From Alcaligenaceae bacterium (GTDB taxonomy: Bacteria; Pseudomonadota; Gammaproteobacteria; Burkholderiales; Burkholderiaceae_B): DNA of 38,823 nucleotides. Below the pieces are notes generated by a model. That model worked only from the letters and a program-made list of their open reading frames with translations, was not told the origin of the DNA and searched no databases. Of the stretch, positions 24,739-33,892 are shown piece by piece. The position numbers were made by a program, and so were the translations under genes. The stretch lies in NCBI GenBank assembly GCA_947380655.1, contig CANCRX010000026.1, forward strand, positions 1-38,823. The letters run 5' to 3'. Position 1 is the first letter of the stretch; each line of letters opens with the position of its first letter.

Positions 24739-25914
24739 ATGGCAACTCTCCTTATCCGCTGCCCTGCAAGGCCTTTCAAAGTCAGCCCTGAAGATTGGTC
24801 TTCTGAGGCTTTGTATTTCTCATGGGCTTTTATTAATGATCAAGCGTTCCATACCGTCCTTGATCTAGATGCGTGCCCAGTTGCCGACGAGATCATCGCA
24901 ACAATTCCGGGCATTGATATTCGCTTAATAGAGTTAAAAGTACCTTCTGTTAGTAACAAAAAAATTAGCCAATTGCTACCCATGCTGCTTGAGGATGAAT
25001 TGCTCTCCTCGGTATCTGCGACCAGTATTCAGCTGTTGCCACCCTTTGCAAATCAAATGTCCGACAAACGCTTAGTGAGTGTGGTTGATTGGGACTGGTT
25101 GCTGTGGCTGTGCAAAAAACTAGCCAAGATGAATTGCGAGAGGATCCAGCTGATTCCGGAGAGCTTGCTGCTCCCCACGCACCCATCTACTATATATTAC
25201 GAGCCAAGGGATGAAGCAGTTTTTTATAGTTCAAAAAAATCATTTCATGAAATCGTTTGCTGGTCGCAGCCGGCCACAGAAAAAGCAATAGCATTCAGTG
25301 AGCCCGAGGGTCGATCTGACTTTAAAGAAGTATCCATTGATCTACTGATGACTGGACTTGAAACTGAAAAAAAAGTCTACCAATACCTTGATTTATTACC
25401 TACTGAATTTTCTACATTTCGAAAAAATAATCATAGTGAACTTCAATACTGGTTTTCAAAGGAATTATGGAAAACTCCACTCAGATGGGTAGGTTATTTG
25501 AGTGCTACGTTGCTTGTTAGTTATTCTTTCTATCTCGGATTTTTGATTTGGCAAGATTTTCAGTGGCAAAAAGCCATACAAAAAACAATGCATCAAGTAT
25601 TGGTGCATGAAAATATTAATCAGCCAAGCTTTCCACTATTAGTCGAGTCAAGCTGCCAGGTTGCGCATAAAAATCATGAGACCTGCGAGGGCGATTTTGA
25701 AAGAATGTTGATTGTCTTGCAAGACGTGCTTGGCACTATTGGACCAGGAGCTTTAAAAAGTATTGAGTATTCAAAAAAAGGTTTAGCTTTTGAATTAAAA
25801 GATTCAGCGCTCTCGGAAAATCAATTATTAGCGTTTGCGAAAAATGCCTTGATAGAAAGCAAGGGTTCCGCACATTATCTTTTAAAGCCTTACGCGAATA
25901 TTAGCGATGAATAA
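24739..25914 (+). CDS. gspL: Type II secretion system protein GspL
   Basis: GspL links the cytoplasmic ATPase GspE to the inner-membrane platform. The 391-residue protein has a cytoplasmic actin-like domain with the GspL-like stretch LLPMLLEDELLSS, one transmembrane helix (about 250-272, YLSATLLVSYSFYLGFLIW) and a periplasmic domain. It is divergent in sequence, but the size, topology and the gene order L-M-N-D-E-F support the call. It begins 9 bases after the oxidase-like gene and overlaps gspM by 8 bases. Confidence 0.88.
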   Translation: MATLLIRCPARPFKVSPEDWSSEALYFSWAFINDQAFHTVLDLDACPVADEIIATIPGIDIRLIELKVPSVSNKKISQLLPMLLEDELLSSVSATSIQLLPPFANQMSDKRLVSVVDWDWLLWLCKKLAKMNCERIQLIPESLLLPTHPSTIYYEPRDEAVFYSSKKSFHEIVCWSQPATEKAIAFSEPEGRSDFKEVSIDLLMTGLETEKKVYQYLDLLPTEFSTFRKNNHSELQYWFSKELWKTPLRWVGYLSATLLVSYSFYLGFLIWQDFQWQKAIQKTMHQVLVHENINQPSFPLLVESSCQVAHKNHETCEGDFERMLIVLQDVLGTIGPGALKSIEYSKKGLAFELKDSALSENQLLAFAKNALIESKGSAHYLLKPYANISDE

Positions 25915-26413
25915 CGAATCTATTTTTCAGGGATTAAAAAATATTCAGCTGAATTCGGTCCGTCCAGTTCATCTATATATGGTGATATTGGTGACCCTGT
26001 GCGTAGTTTTGACAGCTGCCTGGTATTTTATTTTTAGTCCCATTCAAGAGCAGCTCGAGGCACGGTTGCGTAATTATCCAAACCAATTAACCAGCCTTCA
26101 ACAGTTAAATCGCACGCTGCTCATCTACAAAGGTAAAGAATTGCCGGCGCCGAAAATATTAGAAACTGAATTTTCTAATTTGAAAGCAGCGCTTATGGCA
26201 CAAGGTGTCCAGTTTAAGTTGTTAAATTTGGATAAGACATCTCCTGCACAAATCAGCCTGCAAATAAATGAGATTGAATTTAGTCGATGGCTTGAGTTAG
26301 TCGTGGACTTTCGGAGCAAGTACGGTCTCTATGTTGTTGCCTTAGTGATCAATCAACAACGTGATAACGCGGGCGTCGTGCAAGTGAATGCCAGACTGGT
26401 TCAGGCCCCATGA
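25907..26413 (+). CDS. gspM: Type II secretion system protein GspM
   Basis: A 168-residue bitopic protein with one transmembrane helix (about 22-44) and a small periplasmic domain, the layout of GspM, which pairs with GspL in the platform. Sequence conservation in this family is low, so the call relies on topology, length and position. It overlaps gspL by 8 bases and gspN by 4 bases. Confidence 0.85.
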   Translation: MNNESIFQGLKNIQLNSVRPVHLYMVILVTLCVVLTAAWYFIFSPIQEQLEARLRNYPNQLTSLQQLNRTLLIYKGKELPAPKILETEFSNLKAALMAQGVQFKLLNLDKTSPAQISLQINEIEFSRWLELVVDFRSKYGLYVVALVINQQRDNAGVVQVNARLVQAP

Positions 26414-27189
26414 AAATTCACTTTGATGGTTATGCATTTCGCTTTGGCTGGAGGAGCTGGATCATCGGGCTGCTCGTGACAATAGCCCTTATTGTCGCGT
26501 GTATGCCAATAAATTGGTTTGCTACAACGATTGCTGATAAAACGGCTTGCAAAGTGATGCTGGTGCAACCAATGGGTTCGATTTGGCAGGGCAGTGCAAG
26601 TTTTGGCTTTTCGGAAATAAAAATTGGAGATTCAAAAACCTGCAATACAGCCTATGGCATGACGGAGCGTTTCTCCTGGATTAGCCACTGTTCCTTAATG
26701 GAATTGCAATGTAAATGGAACATACAGCATTCAAACTTAGCGCGCCCGATGGATGTTGCACTCAGCACACGAGGCGTGACCATCAATGCTAATCAGGCTG
26801 AGTTGCCAGGGAACTTTCTGGAAAGCTTGGGGAGTCCGTGGAATTCCCTCCATCCACGTGGCAAATTAAAGCTCCAATGGAGTGATATTAAGTGGGATAC
26901 CGCTCCAACTGGTCTGGTTGAAATTCAGTTTCTGGATATCAGCAGCCCCATTAGTCTTGTTAAGCCATTAGGCAGCTACGCCTTAAAGCTCCAGATCGAT
27001 CAGGAAGTAAAAGTAGATTTGTTCACGTTAAATGGTCCGTTGCTCTTGAATGGGAGAGGGCTGTTTGCGAATGGGCGACTAGCCTTTCAGGGCGAAGCAT
27101 CCGCAATACCCGAATCAAGTGATTCTTTAATAGGATTGCTATCGATAATTGGTAGAAAAGATGGCTCCGTCTACCGCCTAAAAATGTAA
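26410..27189 (+). CDS. gspN: Type II secretion system protein GspN
   Basis: A 259-residue protein with an N-terminal membrane helix (SWIIGLLVTIALIVACMPI) and a beta-rich periplasmic part with LVQPMGSIWQGSASF and LHPRGKLKLQWSDIKW, which resemble GspN features. GspN occurs in only some type II systems and its role is poorly defined; its position between gspM and gspD fits the betaproteobacterial order. It overlaps gspM by 4 bases. Confidence 0.85.
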   Translation: MKIHFDGYAFRFGWRSWIIGLLVTIALIVACMPINWFATTIADKTACKVMLVQPMGSIWQGSASFGFSEIKIGDSKTCNTAYGMTERFSWISHCSLMELQCKWNIQHSNLARPMDVALSTRGVTINANQAELPGNFLESLGSPWNSLHPRGKLKLQWSDIKWDTAPTGLVEIQFLDISSPISLVKPLGSYALKLQIDQEVKVDLFTLNGPLLLNGRGLFANGRLAFQGEASAIPESSDSLIGLLSIIGRKDGSVYRLKM

Positions 27190-27197
27190 GGACGAAT

Positions 27198-29276
27198 ATG
27201 CTCTGTTTATTAAAAAACGTCATAAAAAGTGCAATCATTTTTTTGATGATTCAAAATAGTATTGCTCAAAATAACGTTATGAATTTATCTTTTAATAATG
27301 CGGATATCGATTCAGTTATCTCTGCTATTTCGCGGGTCATTAATAAGTCAATTATTGTTGACCCTAAAGTAAAAGGGTCGATCACCCTCAATAGCCAACA
27401 AGCGCTCAATCAAAACGAAATCATTGATCAACTGGCGACTGCCTTGCGCCTGAACGGCTTTGCTCTGGTCGAAACACCCAACGGATATCGGGTCGTGACA
27501 GAAGCGGATGCAAAGCTACAGTCAACGCAAACGTTTACCTCCAAAAACAATGTTGTTGGAGATCAAATTATTACTCGTGTGATCAAGCTGAATTATGAAT
27601 CTGCGCCAAACGTTGTGGCACTCCTCAGACCACTTGTTTCACCGAATAATACGATTAATGCTTTACCTGGAAATAATTCAATCCTAATTACGGATTACGC
27701 AAGCAATATCAGTCGAATCGAGAAGATTATTCAGAGTGTTGATAGTCCGTCGAATACGACGATTGAGACGATCTCACTAAAAAATGCGCAAGCCTTAGAG
27801 GTTGCTGCGCTGATCAATAAAGTTTTGGAAAACAGTGGTCCGCAAGGAGGTGATGGGCTATCCAAACTGAATATCGTCGCTGATCCAAGGGCCAACGTGT
27901 TATTGGTCAGGGGGGGGAATGCAGAGCGTGTGGCGCAAATTAAATCACTGGTGGCTAAGCTCGATGTGTCCAAAAGCTCTGGCAATATCTGGGTGATCCC
28001 ACTCAAAAATGCAGAAGCTTCAAAATTAGCCATTACTTTAAGAGCACTTGTCGCTGCGGAGAACTCGTTCGCTAATCCAGCGAATTCCGGGAATCTTGGG
28101 GCACAAATGAATGCTAACTCTGCAGCGCTCAATCAAGGCGGAGGCGTTCCGGTGAATTTTGCAAATAACGGCAATCAAATGGGAGGGGCACCTTCTGCGG
28201 CAGCGACTTCTGCCTTGACAAGTACCAGTGGCCCCTCTGTTGGTGGTTCGATTCAGGCGGATCCGATCACAAACTCGTTGATCATTACAGCGACTGAACC
28301 GGTTTACAAAAACTTATTGAAAGTCGTCCAGCAACTCGACCGTAAACGTGCCCAAATCTATATCGAGTCGATGATTGTCGAACTTTCCTCCACAAATGCT
28401 GCAGAACTCGGTGTGCAATGGCAGGCGTTAATTGGTTCAAATCAAGGTTTTGCAGGATCAAACTTTACCGGACCTAATTCCTCCGGCAACACAAATATTC
28501 AAGGCGCGAGCGCCTCGATCAATAACGCTGTGAATAACAATAACGCGACAGCGAATGCGCTGCTGACCCCCTTGGGTCTTGGGTTGAATCTGGGTACCTT
28601 GACGCAGTTTGGACCCAACCTGGCATTTTCAACGCTCTTGCGATCCTTGCAGTCTATCAATGGCACGAATATTCTTTCAACCCCTAATTTAATGACCTTA
28701 GACAACGAAGAGGCACGCATTATCGTAGGTCAAAATATCCCGATTCTGACAGGGTCTTACTCACAAACTGCAAGTACTGCGACGGTCACCCCTTTTCAAA
28801 CTTATACCCGTCAGGATGTTGGGATCACCTTACGTGTACGCCCTCAAAGTTCAGAAAATGGCACGGTTAAATTACAGATATTTCAGGAGGTATCTGGTGT
28901 TCAGAGAGATACGCTCTCAGGTCCTATTCTCAACAAAAGAAATATTGAGTCAAATGTAGTCGTCGAGGACGGACAAATTATCGTGTTGGGTGGTCTGATC
29001 GGTGATGAGTATTCGGATAACAGCCAAAAAATCCCGGTGCTAGGGGATATCCCACTGATTGGCGGTTTGTTCCGCTACGATAATAAAGCACGTACAAAAA
29101 CGAACTTGATGGTGTTCATTCGTCCCAGAGTGTTGCGCGACGGTGAACAAAATATTGAGCTTTCGAATAATAAATTAGATGATTTCAATCAAAAGCGTGA
29201 GCAATTTTCTCCAGTTCCAATGTTGAACAAACCAGAGAAATTAAATGATCAGAGTTTGCAGCGGATCTTGCAGTAA
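27198..29276 (+). CDS. gspD: Type II secretion system secretin GspD
   Basis: GspD forms the outer-membrane channel of the system. The 692-residue protein has a signal peptide, an N0 domain (MNLSFNNADIDSVISAISR), N1-N3 ring domains, a Gly/Asn/Ser-rich insertion (about 290-345), and the secretin domain with IIVGQNIPILTGSY and the terminal VPVLGDIPLIGGLFR motif. A good ribosome binding site (AAGGACG) precedes the ATG. A run of eight G at codons 238-240 (27910-27917) could make expression switchable. No pilotin gene is present nearby. Confidence 0.96.
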   Translation: MLCLLKNVIKSAIIFLMIQNSIAQNNVMNLSFNNADIDSVISAISRVINKSIIVDPKVKGSITLNSQQALNQNEIIDQLATALRLNGFALVETPNGYRVVTEADAKLQSTQTFTSKNNVVGDQIITRVIKLNYESAPNVVALLRPLVSPNNTINALPGNNSILITDYASNISRIEKIIQSVDSPSNTTIETISLKNAQALEVAALINKVLENSGPQGGDGLSKLNIVADPRANVLLVRGGNAERVAQIKSLVAKLDVSKSSGNIWVIPLKNAEASKLAITLRALVAAENSFANPANSGNLGAQMNANSAALNQGGGVPVNFANNGNQMGGAPSAAATSALTSTSGPSVGGSIQADPITNSLIITATEPVYKNLLKVVQQLDRKRAQIYIESMIVELSSTNAAELGVQWQALIGSNQGFAGSNFTGPNSSGNTNIQGASASINNAVNNNNATANALLTPLGLGLNLGTLTQFGPNLAFSTLLRSLQSINGTNILSTPNLMTLDNEEARIIVGQNIPILTGSYSQTASTATVTPFQTYTRQDVGITLRVRPQSSENGTVKLQIFQEVSGVQRDTLSGPILNKRNIESNVVVEDGQIIVLGGLIGDEYSDNSQKIPVLGDIPLIGGLFRYDNKARTKTNLMVFIRPRVLRDGEQNIELSNNKLDDFNQKREQFSPVPMLNKPEKLNDQSLQRILQ
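27910..27917 (+). repeat. G8 homopolymer in gspD
   Basis: Eight G span codons 238-240 (Arg-Gly-Gly). A one-base change would truncate the secretin before its channel domain. Confidence 0.7.
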
Positions 29277-29322
29277 GACCTTGCATCAAATGGATCAATA
29301 AAATTACGACATCATTTAAATT

Positions 29323-30723
29323 ATGAAAATCCCTTTTTCATTTGCAAAGAATCATGAGGTGTTGTTAGCCAATCCCTTAGAAGAGATCCCTTTTCTGTAT
29401 TGGAGCGCCAAAACAAAACCATCTATTCTTCATGAGATTTCGCGTAACGTAGGCCTACTCCATTACGTTAAAAAAAGCTCTGAAGAAATTCTGTTAATGA
29501 TCAGTCAACAATATTCCCAGAACGAGTCGGATGCTGCAACGGTTGTAGACGAGCTTGAGGACAACGTCGATTTATCTCGGATGATGCAAGACATCCCTGT
29601 TTCTGAGGACTTGCTAGAGTTAAAAAATGATGCGCCGATTATCAGAATGATTAATAGCCTGTTTAAACAGGCTAGTCGCGATGGTGCGTCAGATATCCAC
29701 CTGGAAGCTTTTGAAAAGCAATCGGTTGTGCGTTTCAGAGTCGATGGCAATTTGAGAGATGTGGTGGAAATGAAGCGAGGTTTGCATGCAGCCTTAGTCT
29801 CCAGAATTAAAATTATGGCATCGCTCGATATTGCTGAAAAACGTATGCCGCAGGACGGCAGGATCTCTCTGCGCGTTGGGACCAAGGCCTTGGATATCCG
29901 AGTCTCCACCTTGCCAACCGCGCACGGTGAGCGTGTTGTGATGCGGTTGCTTGAAAAGGATTATTCCAAATTAGATTTGAAATTGCTGGGTATGGCAGCA
30001 GACATGGAGCAAGATTTTTTACAACTGATCAACAAACCTTATGGCATCGTTTTAGTGACTGGGCCAACGGGTAGCGGTAAAACAACTACGCTCTATAGTG
30101 CTTTGCTCACCTTACGCTCGCGGGTCAATAATATTATGACCGTTGAGGATCCCATCGAATATAACCTCGAGGGTGTTGGTCAAACACAAGTCAACTCACG
30201 CATCGATATGAATTTCGCAAGAGCCTTGCGTGCCATTTTGCGTCAAGATCCCGATATCGTTATGATCGGTGAAATCCGTGATCTTGAAACCGCTCAAATC
30301 GCAGTGCAGGCCTCTCTCACCGGTCACCTGGTCTTGGCAACGCTGCACACGAATGACGCGTCTTCTGCGGTGACCCGTTTGATTGATATGGGCATCGAGC
30401 CTTTCCTTTTGTCTTCCTCCTTGCTGGGCGTGCTTGCTCAGCGCCTCATCCGTCTCACGTGTAGCCCCTGCCAGGGCGAGGGATGTGCAGACTGTAGACA
30501 TACTGGCTTTAAAGGTCGTGCCGGTATTTACGAGTTAATGACTTCAACCCCCGAGTTGAAAGAGCTTATCCATCAAAGTGCTTCTGAGGCAAAAATTAGA
30601 CAAAAAGCGATTGACTCAGGCATGCGCACACTAGCAAAAGACAGCGAGCGGTGGGTCAGTTCTAAAATGACGACGCTTGCAGAAATCAGGCGTGTAACGG
30701 GTATGGACCACTTGGATATTTAA
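29323..30723 (+). CDS. gspE: Type II secretion ATPase GspE
   Basis: GspE powers pseudopilus assembly from the cytoplasmic side. The 466-residue protein has Walker A GPTGSGKT (247-254), the Asp box (VEDPIEY), Walker B (DIVMIGEIRD) and the His box (TGHLVLATLHTND). The C-terminal zinc-binding element is unusually short: C380, C383, C388 and C391 form C-x2-C-x4-C-x2-C, whereas GspE proteins commonly have about 29 residues between the two pairs. A 46-base gap separates it from gspD, and gspF follows after 2 bases. Confidence 0.95.
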   Translation: MKIPFSFAKNHEVLLANPLEEIPFLYWSAKTKPSILHEISRNVGLLHYVKKSSEEILLMISQQYSQNESDAATVVDELEDNVDLSRMMQDIPVSEDLLELKNDAPIIRMINSLFKQASRDGASDIHLEAFEKQSVVRFRVDGNLRDVVEMKRGLHAALVSRIKIMASLDIAEKRMPQDGRISLRVGTKALDIRVSTLPTAHGERVVMRLLEKDYSKLDLKLLGMAADMEQDFLQLINKPYGIVLVTGPTGSGKTTTLYSALLTLRSRVNNIMTVEDPIEYNLEGVGQTQVNSRIDMNFARALRAILRQDPDIVMIGEIRDLETAQIAVQASLTGHLVLATLHTNDASSAVTRLIDMGIEPFLLSSSLLGVLAQRLIRLTCSPCQGEGCADCRHTGFKGRAGIYELMTSTPELKELIHQSASEAKIRQKAIDSGMRTLAKDSERWVSSKMTTLAEIRRVTGMDHLDI

Positions 30724-30725
30724 CC

Positions 30726-31952
30726 ATGCCATTATTTCAGTTCGAAGCCGTGACCTATTCGGGTAAAACTGAACGCGGGACTGTTGAGGGCGAAAGTCTG
30801 AAAATTGTCAGGCAACAGCTTATCAACAAAGGTCTTGTGCCTGTCTTAATCACAGACATCGTTGCAGATCATGCTTTACCTAACAGCGAAAAAAAACTGT
30901 TTGCGGGTAACAAATCAATCTCTTCTAAGGATCTGTGTGTCCTGACAAAACAATTGGCTTTACTTGTCAGATCAGGGATATCAATCGAAGAGTCTCTGCG
31001 TATCATTGCTGAAGATACAAATATTAAATCTCATACCCATAAACTTCTTGAAACGGTTTTGACGGATATTCGCTCGGGTATTCCTTTGTCGCAAGCGCTC
31101 GCCAGTCATCCAAAATCTTTTGGTACTTTTTTTCGAGGTGTTGTTGCCGCCGCCGAGCAATCAGGTCAGATGGGACATGTCCTGTCGCAAGTTGCTATCT
31201 TTTTAGAAAAGCGTGAAGCGCTTAAACAAAAAGCCTTATCGGCAATGGTTTATCCCGCTATGCTGATTAGTGTGTCACTCATGGTGATCATTTTTTTAAT
31301 GACCTATGTCGTGCCGCAAATTGTGCGTGTATTTGAGTCGACGAAACAAAAATTACCGATCATCACTCAAATCGTGATGGCAATTTCCAATTTTCTAACA
31401 CATTGGGGGTTGCTGCTGCTCATTGCTCTGTTAGCCGGTAGTTTGGTTTTTAGTTATCTATTACGCAAATCAGAGTTTAAATTTTGGTTTGATGGTTTTT
31501 GTTTGAAAATACCAGTGATCGGGCGTTTACTTCTCGAATTTGAAACAGCAAGATTTTCTGGGACGATGTCTTTGCTGGTTGAGGCAAATATTCCAATTCT
31601 GTCTGCACTCCATCACGCTAAAAATACGCTGTCCAACACGGTATTGAGAAAAATCGTTGAAGACGCTGAGGTTCGCGTAAGTGAAGGTAGCTCTTTAGCT
31701 AAATCCTTGGCGTATCAAGGAATATTTTCTCCAATCCTGATCCATTTAATCAGATCAGGCGAAGCGAGTGGTAAGTTAGCAGAGATGCTTCAGTACGGTG
31801 CAGAAAACTCAGAACAGCAAGCCGAGAACAAAACCAAAGTTTTTACAAATCTCTTGGAGCCGATACTCATTTTAGTAATGGGATTTTTAGTCCTTGGCAT
31901 TGTCATGGCCGTGATGCAGCCTATTTTAGAAATGAATAATGGCATTCGCTAG
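30726..31952 (+). CDS. gspF: Type II secretion inner-membrane platform protein GspF
   Basis: A 408-residue polytopic protein with two GspF/PilC domains and three transmembrane segments (for example VYPAMLISVSLMVIIFLMTY and the C-terminal LEPILILVMGFLVLGIVMAV). It keeps the typical opening FQFEAVTYSGKTERGTVEG and the repeated LRxGIxxxxAL type stretches. GspF is the membrane base on which the pseudopilus is built. The length and the position after gspE are normal. Confidence 0.95.
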   Translation: MPLFQFEAVTYSGKTERGTVEGESLKIVRQQLINKGLVPVLITDIVADHALPNSEKKLFAGNKSISSKDLCVLTKQLALLVRSGISIEESLRIIAEDTNIKSHTHKLLETVLTDIRSGIPLSQALASHPKSFGTFFRGVVAAAEQSGQMGHVLSQVAIFLEKREALKQKALSAMVYPAMLISVSLMVIIFLMTYVVPQIVRVFESTKQKLPIITQIVMAISNFLTHWGLLLLIALLAGSLVFSYLLRKSEFKFWFDGFCLKIPVIGRLLLEFETARFSGTMSLLVEANIPILSALHHAKNTLSNTVLRKIVEDAEVRVSEGSSLAKSLAYQGIFSPILIHLIRSGEASGKLAEMLQYGAENSEQQAENKTKVFTNLLEPILILVMGFLVLGIVMAVMQPILEMNNGIR

Positions 31953-31964
31953 ATTGAGAAGATT

Positions 31965-32876
31965 GTGAAAATCCTTATTCTTACTCAGGCACGTAAACCA
32001 TACTACGAGATTGAAATAGATTTTCAACTGTGGTTAAAGGTATGCGCATTATTGTTAAGCGTTTTGATGATCGGCTATCTCTACTTTAATGCTGGTATTG
32101 ATGACCGCTCAGCGTATCAAAAAAACTCTGCAACTAGCAGGCTTATTGAGGAGCAGCTGGATGCAAAATTTAACGAGCTACAGTTTCGCTTGGATGCCGT
32201 CACAAATCGTCTACAGTCGTTATCACTTAGTGGTGCAAGCAATGAGCCTTCATTGGCTAAAGTCGTACGACTCGCGTTAGAGCAGAGGGAAGAAAATCGG
32301 ATTGCCAGCGCGCTTATCTTGTTAAATAAATCTGCTGATAATGAAGCGATACAGTCAAAAATTGATCATACGCTGCGGGAGGTTAGGTTTGATGCGATGC
32401 TTCGTCAAATTAATGATATTGAATATCAACTTTCGCAAACGGGTACGTTGACCGCGCCTATTCAGATTGACCTCCCGATTATCCCTATTGGGTTACCCCT
32501 GCTTGAGCAATTTAAAATTTCCAGACCCTATGGCTATAACCTTGATCCGCTGAGCCATTCTTTAAACCTGCATGAGGGGATTGATTTCCCCGCACCTAAA
32601 AATACCAATATTTTGGCAACTGCTGATGGCATTGTGAGTCAAGCTAAAGATGCCACTGGTTATGGCTTAATGGTTGAGATCAAACATTCCAATGGTTTTG
32701 TTTCGCGCTATGCGCACGCCAGTAAGTTGTTGGTCAAGCAGGGGCAGGAAATTAAGAAAGGTGATGTGATCGCCTTGGTCGGTAGTACGGGGCGCAGTAC
32801 AGGCAACCATCTGCACTATGAAATTTTGTTCGCAGGACAATCAATTGATCCAAATAAATTAACGCAAATGAAATGA
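31965..32876 (+). CDS. M23 family (LytM-type) peptidoglycan endopeptidase within the T2SS cluster
   Basis: A 303-residue inner-membrane protein with an N-terminal anchor (about 24-42), a helical and probably coiled-coil stalk (60-160), and a C-terminal M23 domain. The zinc and catalytic residues are intact: HEGID (H203, D207), H251, and HLH (H282, H284). Such enzymes cut peptide crosslinks in peptidoglycan. Lying 12 bases after gspF and starting with GTG, it is probably co-transcribed. It could open the wall for secretin passage, a job done by GspA/GspB in other systems, which are not seen here. Confidence 0.93.
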   Translation: MKILILTQARKPYYEIEIDFQLWLKVCALLLSVLMIGYLYFNAGIDDRSAYQKNSATSRLIEEQLDAKFNELQFRLDAVTNRLQSLSLSGASNEPSLAKVVRLALEQREENRIASALILLNKSADNEAIQSKIDHTLREVRFDAMLRQINDIEYQLSQTGTLTAPIQIDLPIIPIGLPLLEQFKISRPYGYNLDPLSHSLNLHEGIDFPAPKNTNILATADGIVSQAKDATGYGLMVEIKHSNGFVSRYAHASKLLVKQGQEIKKGDVIALVGSTGRSTGNHLHYEILFAGQSIDPNKLTQMK

Positions 32877-32947
32877 TTCTATGCGGATCGTTACAGAAAT
32901 ATGTGGAATTGATGCGAACGTTGCCTAGCAAGTAGTGATGAAGGTGT

Positions 32948-33892
32948 TCATTTAATCTGAACGGTCTTTTGCTTAGTCCATAGAACAGCCGTGTAGTTTC
33001 TGTCTGCCTGTGGCGTGTTAAATCGTTTGATGAGCGTTTGCGAATTGATATTACGCTGATCAATCAGCATATTTATATTGGCTAGCCAATAATTAGATCT
33101 CACGTCCATTTGATTCGTCACGGGAGTCATTTGATTAGGTTTAATGAGGTTAAATAGTCTATTGATATCTTCTTTATTTTTCAGGGGGGAGTGCGTTCTA
33201 AGCTGAACAAAACGTTCCGCATCTGCTTGAGAAAACGTTGGTACCACAGCCAGAAGAACCTCTGCAGAGCTTGTATTGACATTAATCGTTGTCGGCTCAG
33301 GTAGCAAGATAGCAAAGCGACTCAGTATTTTTATAGTATCTGCACTGTATCCCGGGACATTGATCAGATCATCCAAATACTGAGGCTTAAGATTGCTACT
33401 GATCACATATCTTGCTGTTTGTTCAGCAAGGCTCTTGTCGATCCCTATTTTTTGAAGCAAAGAGGCATAGATTTGTATTTCACCAAGATTTGGCGCGCTT
33501 AGCGTGGCATCCCATAAATTCGCAATATTAAACTTCCCTTGTGCATCTTGAATGTATCCACTGAATTGAATATTTCTTAAGTCCTCTGGTAAATCCTGGG
33601 TTTTTAAGTAATCTTCTACTCGGCTATTTTCAATTGGGAGGGCCCAAATCTCACCTAAATGATCTACGTTCGGATCGTTCATCAAGTCAATGCGCAGCAC
33701 TAATCTGACAAGCTCAATGAGAGGACGTTGTAACCAGGAAATTTGCGTGTTTTCTTTGAAAATACTCGTCTTTCGAATCTCAAAGTTTTGTTGCCAAATC
33801 AGACTTGTTACACAGACAGTGATCAGACTAACAACTATTAGAGCTACGATTGTTGCCGACCCTCTTTGTGATGATCTATTTGCTGTGTGCAT
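32948..33892 (-). CDS. gspK: Type II secretion minor pseudopilin GspK
   Basis: A 314-residue minor pseudopilin at the tip of the pseudopilus. The prepilin-like N-terminus (QRGSATIVALIVVSLITV) has Gly before the cleavage site and a hydrophobic helix. The large size, a helical domain with HhH-like INVNTSSAEVLLAVVP, and the lack of the usual Glu at +5 are GspK features. It follows gspJ with no gap and ends the minus-strand pseudopilin operon. Confidence 0.92.
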   Translation of the reverse strand: MHTANRSSQRGSATIVALIVVSLITVCVTSLIWQQNFEIRKTSIFKENTQISWLQRPLIELVRLVLRIDLMNDPNVDHLGEIWALPIENSRVEDYLKTQDLPEDLRNIQFSGYIQDAQGKFNIANLWDATLSAPNLGEIQIYASLLQKIGIDKSLAEQTARYVISSNLKPQYLDDLINVPGYSADTIKILSRFAILLPEPTTINVNTSSAEVLLAVVPTFSQADAERFVQLRTHSPLKNKEDINRLFNLIKPNQMTPVTNQMDVRSNYWLANINMLIDQRNINSQTLIKRFNTPQADRNYTAVLWTKQKTVQIK

